Source: Azospirillum thiophilum
GTDB lineage: Bacteria > Pseudomonadota > Alphaproteobacteria > Azospirillales > Azospirillaceae
DNA length: 64,000 nucleotides
Direction: 5' to 3'
Assembly (NCBI RefSeq): GCF_001305595.1
Contig: NZ_CP012402.1
Location: 99,501 to 163,500 of the forward strand
Part shown: positions 30,003 through 38,020 of the stretch, one piece after another
Position numbering within the stretch: the first letter of the stretch is position 1
Layout: each line of letters starts with the position of its first letter
Notes under the pieces: generated by a model
The model's database searches: none
What the model was told of the DNA's origin: nothing
What the model saw: only the letters and a program-made list of their open reading frames with translations
Position numbers and translations under genes: made by a program

Positions 30003-31042
30003 GGGCGGATCTCCATCTTCTCGGCCTTCACCTCGGCCTGCTTGGCACCGGGCAGGTGGCGGCGCAGATTGCGCCCCAGATCGCCCAGCAGCCCCAGCAC
30101 GCCCGACGGGCTGAAGACGGCGACCAGGATGATCATGGCGGCATAGATGATCATGTCGGTGCCGGATCCGGTGCTGCCGAACAGGGTGCGGCTGTATTCC
30201 TCGATGGTGATCAGGATCACCGCGCCCAGCACCGGGCCGAGCAGCCGGCCGACCCCGCCCAGGATGGCGATCAGCGCGATCTTGATCGAGATCGTCGTGG
30301 CGAACACCGAGCCCGGATCGATGAACATCTCCTTCTGGGCGTAGAAGCTCCCGCCGAGCGCGGTCAGGAAGGCCGACACCGACAATGCTATCAGCTTGTA
30401 GCGGGTCAGGCTGACGCCGAGAGCGCGGGCGGCCTCGGGCTCATCCTTGATGGCGCGGAAATAATAGCCGATGTGGCTGCGCTCGATCGCCCAGGACACC
30501 AGCACCGTCAGCACCAGCAGGCCGAGGATGACGTAATAGTAGGGCAGCTTCGACAGGAAGATCAGCACGCCCCAGCCGCTGCGGTCCATCGGCATGTAGA
30601 GGCCGACGGCGCCCTCCAGGAACTCGCTGTTGGTCACCAGGATCTGGATGATCTCGGCCACCGCGATGGTCGCCATCGCGAAATAATGCCCCTTCAGCCG
30701 GAAGCAGGGCCAGCCCATGGCGAGCGCGAACAGCGCTGCCACCAGCCCGCCGGCCAGCGCCCCCACCCAGGGCGTCAGCCCCAGGGTCAGCAGCAGCATG
30801 GTCGAGGTGTAGGCGCCGATGCCGTAGAACACCGCATGGCCCAGCGAAACCTGCCCGGCATAGCCGCCGACGATGTTCCAGGCGACGCCCATCTGGGCGC
30901 CCATCAGGATCAGGATCAGGAAATTCTGCTGCGACGGCTCGGTCACGGCCAGCGGCAGCAGCGCGGCCAGGGCGAGAAGGGCGACAGCGCCTGCGGCCTT
31001 CAGCGTCGCGGGCTGCGATTGGAGCTTGGTTCCGGTCGTCAT
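29999..31042 (-). CDS. livM: LIV-type ABC transporter permease, LivM-like
   Basis: The 347-residue inner-membrane protein has about ten hydrophobic segments and the LivM markers NIVGGYAGQVSLGHAVFYGIGAY and FYAQKEMFIDPGS. The start at 31042 gives the overlap TGATG with livH, so coupling is tight. A cytoplasmic charged tail (about 25 residues) ends the protein. Confidence 0.93.
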   Translation of the reverse strand: MTTGTKLQSQPATLKAAGAVALLALAALLPLAVTEPSQQNFLILILMGAQMGVAWNIVGGYAGQVSLGHAVFYGIGAYTSTMLLLTLGLTPWVGALAGGLVAALFALAMGWPCFRLKGHYFAMATIAVAEIIQILVTNSEFLEGAVGLYMPMDRSGWGVLIFLSKLPYYYVILGLLVLTVLVSWAIERSHIGYYFRAIKDEPEAARALGVSLTRYKLIALSVSAFLTALGGSFYAQKEMFIDPGSVFATTISIKIALIAILGGVGRLLGPVLGAVILITIEEYSRTLFGSTGSGTDMIIYAAMIILVAVFSPSGVLGLLGDLGRNLRRHLPGAKQAEVKAEKMEIRP

Positions 31043-31908
31043 CAGGCTTTCCCCAGCAGGCCGCGCGGACGCACCAGCAGCACGATCAGCAGCAGCGACA
31101 GCACGATGGCGGTCTTGTATTCCGGTCCGATCAGGAAGCCGCCCAGCACCTCGATCAGCCCGACGACGATGCCGGCCAGGAAGGCGCCGGTGACGCTGCC
31201 GAAGCCGCCCAGCACGACCACCACGAAGGCGATCAGGATGAAGTTCGACCCCACCTCGGGGAAGATCGGGAAGAAGGTGGCGATCAGCCCGCCGGCAAGC
31301 CCGGCGCAGGCCGCCCCGATGCCCCAGGCGAGAGCGAACATCTTCTGCCCGTCGATGCCCATCAGGGTGGCGGCCTCGCGGTCGATGGCGGTGGCCTCCA
31401 GCGCGGTGCCCAGCCGGGTGCGGTGCAGGAAGAGCCACAGCGCACCGGTGACGCCGACCGCCCCCAGCGCCGCGACGAACTGCGGCAGTCCGAACTGGAC
31501 GGGGCCGAGCGCGATGTTGCCGCTGACAAGGCTGTGCGGGATCAGCCGGTGGTCCGGCTTCCAGAAGAACTGGGCCAGCCCGCGCAGCAGGATCATCAGG
31601 CCGAAGGTCGCGAAGATCTGCGACAGCATCGGCGCCTTCAGGATGCGGCGGATCACCGTCTGGTAGACGATGACGCCGACCGCGAACAGCAGCAGTGCCG
31701 TCAGCGGCAGCGCCACGATGGGATCGACGGCGAACAGCGCGAAGGCCCAGAAGCTGGCATACATCCCCAGCATCAGGAACTCGCCATGGGCGAAATTGAC
31801 GATGTCCATGACGCCGAAGATCAGCGTCAGGCCGACCGCGACCAGGGCGTAGATCAGCCCGATCAGCAGGCCCGAGACGAGCACTTGGAAAAGAATGTCT
31901 GCGGTCAT
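31042..31908 (-). CDS. livH: LIV-type ABC transporter permease, LivH-like
   Basis: The 288-residue membrane protein has GLIYALVAVGLTLIFGVMDIVNFAHGEF and a final VRPRGLLG, both standard for LivH. The start at 31908 is preceded by AGGGGCGCGGCA in the coding sense, a usable but weak ribosome site; a longer frame would add repeat-derived sequence. It follows the binding-protein gene by about 106 bp, which includes a hairpin. Confidence 0.93.
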   Translation of the reverse strand: MTADILFQVLVSGLLIGLIYALVAVGLTLIFGVMDIVNFAHGEFLMLGMYASFWAFALFAVDPIVALPLTALLLFAVGVIVYQTVIRRILKAPMLSQIFATFGLMILLRGLAQFFWKPDHRLIPHSLVSGNIALGPVQFGLPQFVAALGAVGVTGALWLFLHRTRLGTALEATAIDREAATLMGIDGQKMFALAWGIGAACAGLAGGLIATFFPIFPEVGSNFILIAFVVVVLGGFGSVTGAFLAGIVVGLIEVLGGFLIGPEYKTAIVLSLLLIVLLVRPRGLLGKA

Positions 31909-31954
31909 TGCCGCGCCCCTCTTTCGGTCAGGGTGGGCCGGAGGAGCGATGACG

Positions 31955-31977
31955 CCCTCTCCCGGGACGGGAGAGGG
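31955..31977. terminator. Hairpin between the binding-protein gene and livH
   Basis: ccctctcccg, three bases, then [14 protein letters not shown] a 10-bp stem. There is no T-run, so it more likely stabilises the 3' end of the binding-protein mRNA or attenuates than terminates fully. Confidence 0.5.
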
Positions 31978-32014
31978 GAGCCGGTCCGTCAAAGCCCCAG
32001 CGAGAAACGTGGGC

Positions 32015-33349
32015 TCAGCGGCCGTCCCAGGCGGGCATCGGGTAGACGACCGGCTTGGTCGCCACGTCGAACGGCCACACCGTCACATACTGGCCGCCCT
32101 GGACCTGGACGATGATGCCCGTGCCCAGCTCGTTCTGGCCGTTGGCGTCGAACTTGACGCCCTTCCACGGCATGATCAGGCCGCTGGCCGGGATGTCGGT
32201 CTTCTGCAGCGCCTCGCGGATCGCGTCGGGCTTGGTCGAGGCGGCGCGGTCCAGCGCGTCGGCCAGCACGGCGATGCCGGTGAAGGCGCGGGCCGAGTTG
32301 CCGTTGAAGTTCACGCCCGAGCGCTGCTGCATCAGGTCGTTGACCTGTTTGATCAGCGGGTTGCGCTCCGCCTGGTCGAGCGCCCAGACCTCGCGGCTGA
32401 TGACGAACTCGCCATCCTTGCCCATCGTCTTCAGGAACTCGCTGTCGTTGAAGCCGGCGTCGTTGGCCAGCAGCATCTTCGGCAGGAAGCCCAGCTCCTT
32501 GTAGGTCTTCATCGACAGGATGGCGTCGCCGAGATAGCTCGACTGCATGATCACCGCCGGAGCGGCGGCCTTGATCCGCTGCACCTCGGACGTCATCTGC
32601 GTCGTCTTGGCCGGGTAGAGGATCTTCTCGGCGATGGTGAATTTCTGCTCTTCCGACAGCTTCACCTGCAGCTTGGTCGTCTCGTTGCCCCACAGCGTGT
32701 TCTCGTTGAACAGCGCGATGCTGCGCAGCTTGTCGCCGGTCTTCTTCTCCATGTCGGCGAGGAAGGTGAAGAAGTTGCCGACGAACAGGTCGTCATGCGG
32801 CGTGGTGCGGAAGAACCATTTGAACTTGCGCTGGGTCAGCGAGGCCGACGAGGATTCGCCGTTGAGGAACGGCACGCCGTAGCGCTCGGCCACCTGGCTG
32901 GCGGTCGCGGTGACGTTGGAGAAATAGGCGCCGGTCAGCGCGACGACCTTCTCGCTGGTGATCAGCCGTTCCGCTTCGGTGGCGCCGACCTGCGGGTTGC
33001 CCTGGTGGTCGCCGAAGATCAGCTTGATCTTCGCGCCGTTCAGGTGCGGCAGGCCGATGCCGGCGACCAGGCCCGGCGGCGCCGGGATTTCCTTGTTGAT
33101 GATGGCGGCGGCCAGTTCGGCCGCGGCCTTCAGCTCTACGCCGGTAGAGGCGGCGGCACCGGTCAGCGGATAGATCACGCCGATGCGGATTTCCTCTTCG
33201 GCGCGGGCGCTGCCGGCGCCGAAGCCTGTCAAGGCGGTCGTGGCCAGCAGGGCCGCCGCGGCAAGCATGCGCTTGAGCGTCTGGCGACGGGTGGCGGCCT
33301 TGGGGGTGGGCATGCGGGTGGGTTCGGTTTTCGCTGCCGCGAACCGCAT
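32015..33349 (-). CDS. LIV-type periplasmic substrate-binding protein
   Basis: The 444-residue protein has an unusually long Arg/Thr-rich signal sequence ending in GAGSARA (about residue 50), which includes TRRQTLKRML and may be read as a Tat-like signal. A two-lobe LivK-type domain follows: IRIGVIYPLTGAAASTG, GNPQVGATEAERLI, ALTGAYFSNVT, FFRTTPHDD. The start at 33349 has AGAGGAG eight bases upstream. The ligand cannot be deduced; context with pxpABC and DUF1445 suggests 5-oxoproline or another amide/amino acid. Confidence 0.9.
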   Translation of the reverse strand: MRFAAAKTEPTRMPTPKAATRRQTLKRMLAAAALLATTALTGFGAGSARAEEEIRIGVIYPLTGAAASTGVELKAAAELAAAIINKEIPAPPGLVAGIGLPHLNGAKIKLIFGDHQGNPQVGATEAERLITSEKVVALTGAYFSNVTATASQVAERYGVPFLNGESSSASLTQRKFKWFFRTTPHDDLFVGNFFTFLADMEKKTGDKLRSIALFNENTLWGNETTKLQVKLSEEQKFTIAEKILYPAKTTQMTSEVQRIKAAAPAVIMQSSYLGDAILSMKTYKELGFLPKMLLANDAGFNDSEFLKTMGKDGEFVISREVWALDQAERNPLIKQVNDLMQQRSGVNFNGNSARAFTGIAVLADALDRAASTKPDAIREALQKTDIPASGLIMPWKGVKFDANGQNELGTGIIVQVQGGQYVTVWPFDVATKPVVYPMPAWDGR

Positions 33350-33475
33350 CGTGAAATCTCCTCTGTTCAGTGCCTTGGTGGCTTGGGACGCCTGCCTTTG
33401 CGGCTGGTTGAGTGCGTCTCTGACAGGATGATGACACGAACAGTCTTGGGGTCGTCCAATCGTATGTTTTGATCT

Positions 33476-33502
33476 GGATTGATAAACGGCCGCTATCAAT
33501 CC
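33476..33502. promoter_or_regulatory. Dyad upstream of the LIV operon
   Basis: GGATTGATA and its exact complement TATCAATCC are separated by nine bases. The geometry contains a T-N11-A pair, as used by LysR-type regulators, and a LysR gene ends 26 bp away. It lies about 127-153 bp upstream of the binding-protein start. It could also be a weak terminator for the LysR gene. Confidence 0.4.
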
Positions 33503-33527
33503 TCCGCTAATGCACGAGCGCCGGTCA

Positions 33528-34439
33528 TCACGCCGGGGCCTCGTTCCCGGTCGTCGCCTCATACTCGGCGGCGACGGCGACGGCCAGATCCGCGACCACC
33601 GACGCCATGTGGTTCTCGGCATTGGCTGAATAGGCGGCGCAGAAGGTCATGCCGGGCAAGGGCGCCTGCGAGCGGACCTGCCGCAACCGGCCCTCCGCCA
33701 GTTCACGCTGGACGATGACGGTCGGGATGACGCTGACCCCTACCGCATCGACCGCCATGCGCACGACGCTGGCGAGCGAGCTGTTGCCGAACATCCGCAC
33801 CGTCAGCCCGAGGGAGGAGAACATTTCGCGGATCACCCCATAGGGCTGGGTGGTGCGGGAAAATGTGATGATCGGCCAAGCCGCCAGATCGGCCAGCGAC
33901 ACCGGCTCTTCCGGCAGCGCCAGGGATGGGCTGACCACCCAGCCAAGCGGATAGGTGCCGACCGGCACCGCCTTGAAACGGACGTCGGTGTAGGAGGCCA
34001 GCATCACCGCGACGTCCAGCTCATGCCGGGCCAGCGCATCCCGCAGGCTGGGCGAGGTTTCGACCTCGATCTCCAGCGACACGGCGGGGTAGAGCGCGTT
34101 CAGCCGCTCGATCAGCCGGCTGAGCCAGGTATGGACCACCGTTTCGGCCACCCCCAGCCGGATCACCCCGCGGATGGCGCTGCGGTCGGCCACCGCGGTC
34201 AGCAGCTCCGACCGCAACGCCATCATCTTCTCGGCATAGGTCAGCAGGACCATCGCCTGCGGCGTCGGGGCGACCCGCCGGCCGACCCGCTCGAACAGCA
34301 CGACGCCCAGTTCGTCCTGCAATTGGGCGATGCGGGCGGAGATGGCCGGTTGCGTGGTGTTCAGTCGCTCCGCCGCCCGGCGGAAACCGCCCAGCCGCAT
34401 GGTCCAGATGAAGGTTTCCAGCGACTTCAGGTCCAGCAT
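33528..34439 (-). CDS. LysR-family transcriptional regulator
   Basis: The 303-residue protein has an N-terminal HTH (LETFIWTMRLGGFRRAAERL, TTQPAISARIAQLQDELG) and a LysR substrate domain. It is on the same strand and immediately upstream of the LIV operon, whose promoter region carries a LysR-like dyad (33476-33502), so it is the best candidate regulator of the transport/5-oxoproline locus. Effector unknown. Confidence 0.9.
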   Translation of the reverse strand: MLDLKSLETFIWTMRLGGFRRAAERLNTTQPAISARIAQLQDELGVVLFERVGRRVAPTPQAMVLLTYAEKMMALRSELLTAVADRSAIRGVIRLGVAETVVHTWLSRLIERLNALYPAVSLEIEVETSPSLRDALARHELDVAVMLASYTDVRFKAVPVGTYPLGWVVSPSLALPEEPVSLADLAAWPIITFSRTTQPYGVIREMFSSLGLTVRMFGNSSLASVVRMAVDAVGVSVIPTVIVQRELAEGRLRQVRSQAPLPGMTFCAAYSANAENHMASVVADLAVAVAAEYEATTGNEAPA

Positions 34440-34494
34440 GCCTCACCCATTCCCGCCTTGGAGCATCGCACGCGGCACCGTCCTCGCCGGCCCG

Positions 34495-35064
34495 TCATTC
34501 CTCGCCGTCAAGCACCGCCAGCTCGGCCTCGATCACGGCCAAACGCTCGCGCAGCCGGTCGCGTTCCGCCTCCAGTGCCTCCCGGCGTCCGACATGGTCG
34601 ATCGCCTTGTTCCGCAGGTCGCGCTTGAAGCGGACGATTTCCGGCCGCGTGACGTCGGGACGGATCAGATTGCTCTGGTCGGCCAGCCGCAGCTGTTCGG
34701 TGGTCAGGGTGGCGAGCTGATAGACGGTGGCATAGCTCGGCGGCAGCTTCGCTCCCGGCAGCCGGCCGCTGTCGACCGCCTCCGCCACCATGCGCAGCTG
34801 GTAGGCCACCTGATAGCCGAAGGGCAGCTCGTTCTCGACCATCGCCTGGAACTCGCCATGCGGCAGCCGCACCCGGGCCTGGACCAGATAGCGGCCGATC
34901 AGCAGGAACTTCTCCTGCGCGCTGCGCCACAGGGTGGAGATCTCCTGCACGAACTCCTCGCGCCGCAGCAGGTCGATGGGAGCCTCGGCCATGCGCTCGA
35001 TGCGTTCGTCCACCGCCATGTGGCGGCGGGCCTGCGCCTTGGAAACCTGCTTGAACCCGCTCAT
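34495..35064 (-). CDS. ParA-partner protein, DUF3102-like
   Basis: The 189-residue protein is coupled to parA by an ATGA overlap, in the place where parB normally sits. It has no ParB N-terminal or HTH motif. The centre (EKFLLIGRYLVQARVRLPHGEFQ, LPFGYQVAYQLRMV) resembles DUF3102 proteins found on phages and plasmids. The end is a charged coiled coil (REALEAERDRLRERLAVIEAE). A role as DNA-binding adaptor for ParA is inferred from position and coiled coil only. Confidence 0.75.
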   Translation of the reverse strand: MSGFKQVSKAQARRHMAVDERIERMAEAPIDLLRREEFVQEISTLWRSAQEKFLLIGRYLVQARVRLPHGEFQAMVENELPFGYQVAYQLRMVAEAVDSGRLPGAKLPPSYATVYQLATLTTEQLRLADQSNLIRPDVTRPEIVRFKRDLRNKAIDHVGRREALEAERDRLRERLAVIEAELAVLDGEE

Positions 35065-35747
35065 TGCGCCAGCTCCAGTTCGTGACGGACAAAGGCCCAG
35101 ACTCCGGCGACATGCTCGGACCCCTTGCCGCCCTTCAGCTCCAGCAGGCCGAGCCCGCGCCCGGCGGTGAACTGGATGTCCTCGTAATCCGGGACCTCGA
35201 CCGGGCAGATCCGGCCGTCGCCCAACAGCTTGCGCTGCGCTTCGGTGAATCCCCGGGTGCGCGGCTTGACGCGGTTCATGACGAAGGCAGCGTTCTTGCC
35301 GTAGCGGCGGACGAAGCGCATCCAGGGCCGGACCGAATCCAGGTCGTCGTCGCTCTGGCCGGTCGGGACCACGATCAGGTCCGACGACAGGGCCAGCAGC
35401 TTGAACTCCTCCGGATGGTCCTCGATCGACGGCGGGGTGTCGATGACCAGCAGGTCGAAACCGTCGATGCCATTCAGCGCGTCGCGGATGTCGGACGAAC
35501 TCATGCCCGCTTCGAAATGGGTGATCGACACCATACCGTCCGGACGCTTGGCGAACCATTTGGTCAGGCTGCGCTGCGGATCGAGATCGAGTGTCGCCAC
35601 CGTGCAGCCGTCGAGCGCCGCCGCGACCGCGATGTTGCGGCTGAGCGTGGTCTTGCCGACCCCGCCCTTCGGGCCATTGACCAGCAGGCGCTTCACCTGT
35701 CGGGTCCGCAGCCTGTTGCCGGGCTCCTGTCCCGTCTCGTCGGTCAT
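35061..35747 (-). CDS. parA: ParA-family partition ATPase
   Basis: The 228-residue protein has the deviant Walker A NGPKGGVGKTTLSRN, Walker A' LDLDPQRSLTKW and Walker B LLVIDTPPSIED. It lacks an N-terminal HTH, so it is the small ParA type and needs another protein for DNA binding and autoregulation. The start at 35747 follows GGGACAGGACG; an ATG at 35768 is an alternative. Upstream lie three stacked palindromes (35812-35868). It should segregate this replicon with its coupled partner. Confidence 0.9.
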   Translation of the reverse strand: MTDETGQEPGNRLRTRQVKRLLVNGPKGGVGKTTLSRNIAVAAALDGCTVATLDLDPQRSLTKWFAKRPDGMVSITHFEAGMSSSDIRDALNGIDGFDLLVIDTPPSIEDHPEEFKLLALSSDLIVVPTGQSDDDLDSVRPWMRFVRRYGKNAAFVMNRVKPRTRGFTEAQRKLLGDGRICPVEVPDYEDIQFTAGRGLGLLELKGGKGSEHVAGVWAFVRHELELAQ

Positions 35748-35811
35748 CGTCCTGTCCCTTTCCGCCATAGGCTGTCGGCGTCTTTTAGCAAAGCGCGGCC
35801 GTGGCGCAAAC

Positions 35812-35868
35812 CTAAGACATGTCTTAGCTTCATATCCCCGGCGCCGGGTATCGCATCCGTCACGGATG
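35812..35868. promoter_or_regulatory. Three stacked palindromes upstream of parA (operator or centromere candidate)
   Basis: CTAAGACATGTCTTAG (35812-35827) is a perfect 16-bp palindrome, CCCGGCGCCGGG (35837-35848) a perfect 12-bp one, and CATCCGTCACGGATG (35854-35868) has 7-bp arms. They fill the spacer between parA and the loader-like gene. The first is A/T-rich for this genome. Small ParA systems often keep the centromere/operator here. Confidence 0.5.
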
Positions 35869-35895
35869 GACGGGTGCAAGACAGAACATTCCCCA

Positions 35896-36558
35896 TCATC
35901 GCATGCGGCGCACCGCCGACGCCAGCACCGGGCGTACCGCAGCCGCCCCTGCTCCGCCATCGCCGGTCCGGTCGCCTGCGGTTGCAATCGCGCGCAACCG
36001 GTCGGCCAGACCACGCTCTGCCGTGCAGGCCTCCTCGCACAGGGCACGGATCTCGGCGATGCTCGGCCGCCATTTGCGGGTGCGGCGCCAAATGCGCGCC
36101 GCCTGGTCGATCGCCCAGGCCGGAAACTCGCCCAGATCGTCTGCCCAGTCCATCGCGAGCAATTGCTCCACCTCCGGCGTCGTCGCCTTGGCCGGGAAAT
36201 GGCTCAGCAGGGCCAGCACGCGGCCAAGCAGATGGTTGGCCGGTGCCGGTGCCAGGATACCGTCGTCGATCTCCGCCAATGCCCGGCGGGCAAGCGCGGC
36301 GTGGCGCGGCGTCACCTCGTCCGGCGGCGTCCACTCCTCCACCACGCCGGCAAAGCCGTCATCGGTGAAGCGGCTGTGCCGTCCGACCTGCCCCCCGTCG
36401 AGCAGCCGTTGCAACGCTTCCGGCAACGCCTCGCGCAGCATCCGGCTGCGCAAAGCCGGCGGCATGGCCGGGTCGAAGGGCAACGGCAGGCTCGGGGCCG
36501 GCGCTCCGGCCGCGGATCCGGGGAACGACGATCCGGGGAACGGGTGCAGGTTGCTCAT
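35896..36558 (-). CDS. Replication-locus protein, possible helicase loader (lambda P-like)
   Basis: The 220-residue protein has no certain family. A Pro/Ser/Gly-rich N-terminus of about 40 residues is followed by a helical region with LGEFPAWAIDQAARIWRRTRKWRPSIAEIRAL, a pattern seen in phage and plasmid replication proteins that follow an initiator gene. It is coupled to the HTH/DnaT-like gene by ATGA overlap. Together the pair resembles lambda O/P or DnaT-type primosome partners; this is inference from pattern and position. Confidence 0.6.
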   Translation of the reverse strand: MSNLHPFPGSSFPGSAAGAPAPSLPLPFDPAMPPALRSRMLREALPEALQRLLDGGQVGRHSRFTDDGFAGVVEEWTPPDEVTPRHAALARRALAEIDDGILAPAPANHLLGRVLALLSHFPAKATTPEVEQLLAMDWADDLGEFPAWAIDQAARIWRRTRKWRPSIAEIRALCEEACTAERGLADRLRAIATAGDRTGDGGAGAAAVRPVLASAVRRMR

Positions 36559-37394
36559 GCCGCCCCCCACGGGTTGGCGGCTGTGTTGGCGGCTGTACCA
36601 CCGGCAGGTGACTGTCCGTTCAGCCTTGCCGCGACGCTGGCCCAGGCCGACAGGCGTTGTTCGGCATCCACCGCCGGACGGGATTGGCTGCGGGGGGCAT
36701 GGCGTGGCGCAGGACCGGCCGCGCGGCGGTCCGCGCCGTTCCCGCTTTGCAGCCCGGCACGTGCCATATCCTGCAGCAGCCATGACCGCCATGCCGCTGC
36801 CGCATCACGGTAGCGGTAGCCGTGGGCACGGCATTGCTGCACGAAGCGCTCGGCATGCCGGTCGACGTCGACGGTTGGAAAGCGATCCTGCGCCCACTGC
36901 CGATCCTCGGCGGACGGCACCCAGTCTTGGGCGACCTGCTCGCTTTCGCCGGATCGGGCCTTGCCCGTCCGCAGGTGGAGCGTGTCCGGAATCTGTTCTG
37001 ATTCAGGCTGTTTCTGACTCGCTGCCGGACAGGGGGAGTCCGCCCTTGAGTCAGCGGGGATGTCCGCCCCTGCACCCCCCGTCGCAGCCCCTTGCGGTGT
37101 GGTCAGGACGAGCCGGTAGCGGCAGCTCAGCCGGCCGCCGTTGGTGGCGCGGCGATGCTCGATCGTCACCAGCCCCAGCGACTCCAGCCGTCCCAGGATC
37201 CGGTTGACGGTCGGGCGGCTGCGTTTCAGCTTGTCGGCCAACGTCGCCTGTGACGGCCAGCAGATCCCGGCCTCGTCGGCATAGGTGCTGAGGGCGGCCA
37301 GTACGGCGAGGCCGTCGGCGTCGAGATCGGGGTGGTCGAGCCACCAGGCCGGGATTCGGCCCCAGCGGTTTGGGTTTGCGGTATGGTCGGTCAT
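36555..37394 (-). CDS. HTH_36/DnaT-like replication protein
   Basis: The 279-residue protein has an N-terminal winged helix (residues of about 10-85: IPAWWLDHPDLDADGLAVL, CWPSQATLADKLKRSRPTVN), a low-complexity linker, and a C-terminal segment (W..SAEDRQWAQDRFP... AAAAWRSWLL) like the DNA-binding end of phage O and DnaT-type proteins. It starts about 80 bp from the first iteron and runs away from repA, so it may bind the origin and recruit helicase with the next gene. Function is inferred. Confidence 0.7.
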   Translation of the reverse strand: MTDHTANPNRWGRIPAWWLDHPDLDADGLAVLAALSTYADEAGICWPSQATLADKLKRSRPTVNRILGRLESLGLVTIEHRRATNGGRLSCRYRLVLTTPQGAATGGAGADIPADSRADSPCPAASQKQPESEQIPDTLHLRTGKARSGESEQVAQDWVPSAEDRQWAQDRFPTVDVDRHAERFVQQCRAHGYRYRDAAAAWRSWLLQDMARAGLQSGNGADRRAAGPAPRHAPRSQSRPAVDAEQRLSAWASVAARLNGQSPAGGTAANTAANPWGAA

Positions 37395-37472
37395 CTGTGG
37401 CGATACTCCTCCGCTCCATCGGCGGTCGCGATTGGAGCGCAGGATTCGAAGCGGTCCGCGGCAGAGTCGAAT

Positions 37473-37766
37473 CGCGGGCTCCGGCTCCATGGAGCATCAG
37501 CCCGCGCACCGTCAGCGATAGCCCGCGACCGTAAAGCCCCGGCCCGCGACCATGGAGCGACAGCCCGCGATGCCGTCCCGAATCGGGATCCTGGCGTCTT
37601 TGGCCGCGGTCATGGAGCAGTAGGCCGCGATTGCCGCCTGCCATTGAGCGGCCATTCCTGGAGTTTTAGCCCGCGTTTCCCCCGGCGCGCCGCCTTGGCC
37701 GGCCGCAAAGACGGTATGGCGGCGGTAGCGAGCCGGCCGGGCTTCCCCATGGAGCGATGGCCCGCG
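37473..37766 (+). repeat. Iteron array I: seven forward copies plus one reverse copy
   Basis: The 21-bp units share the core CATGGAGCnACAGCCCGCG. Forward units: 37486-37506, 37507-37527, 37528-37548 and 37549-37569 (four in perfect tandem register), then 37609-37629, 37655-37675 and 37746-37766 at irregular spacing. A reverse unit at 37473-37493 overlaps the first forward one, making a CGCGGGCT...AGCCCGCG dyad. The second and third units are degenerate in the left half but keep GCCCGCG. The length of about two helical turns is typical of initiator-binding iterons. Confidence 0.85.
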
Positions 37767-37857
37767 GTTCCCCGGCCGGCTGCCGGTGCCGATTCTCCCC
37801 GATTCTTCAGGGAGTCGCGGCGCCCGCTCCCCTGCGCGGAGCTCCCCTCCGGCCAAT

Positions 37858-37941
37858 CGCGGGCTATGGCTCCATGATCGCGGGCTGCGGCTCCATCACC
37901 GCGGGCTGTTGCGCCATGGGCGCGGGCTGTTGCTCCACGCC
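37858..37941 (-). repeat. Iteron array II: four reverse copies in tandem
   Basis: Four 21-bp units at 37858-37878, 37879-37899, 37900-37920 and 37921-37941, all in the opposite orientation to array I, each beginning CGCGGGCT. They end 79 bp before the repA start, in the position expected for autoregulation of the initiator gene. Confidence 0.88.
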
Positions 37942-38020
37942 TGAGGCGGTAATTCCCTTCGGTCCTGTTGCGCCGGTGGCCCCGGCGCGCCATGGTTACT
38001 CCCGACTTCCGGAGACGTTC

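Larger units (their letters stand above)
37395..38020. other. Replication origin region between the HTH/DnaT-like gene and repA
   Basis: This 626-bp segment is gene-free and bounded by divergent replication genes. It holds twelve iterons in two opposed sets (see repeat entries) and degenerate half-copies (for example cgctccat near 37418). No clear DnaA box and no A/T-rich unwinding tract were found, which is surprising for an origin. The repA ribosome site GGAG is at 38011-38014. Confidence 0.7.

Noticed and set aside
37757-38020. In-frame N-terminal extension of RepA through iteron array II
   Set aside because: It translates the tandem iterons (repeated AGC/CGS-type residues) and the ATG at 38021 has a proper ribosome site.
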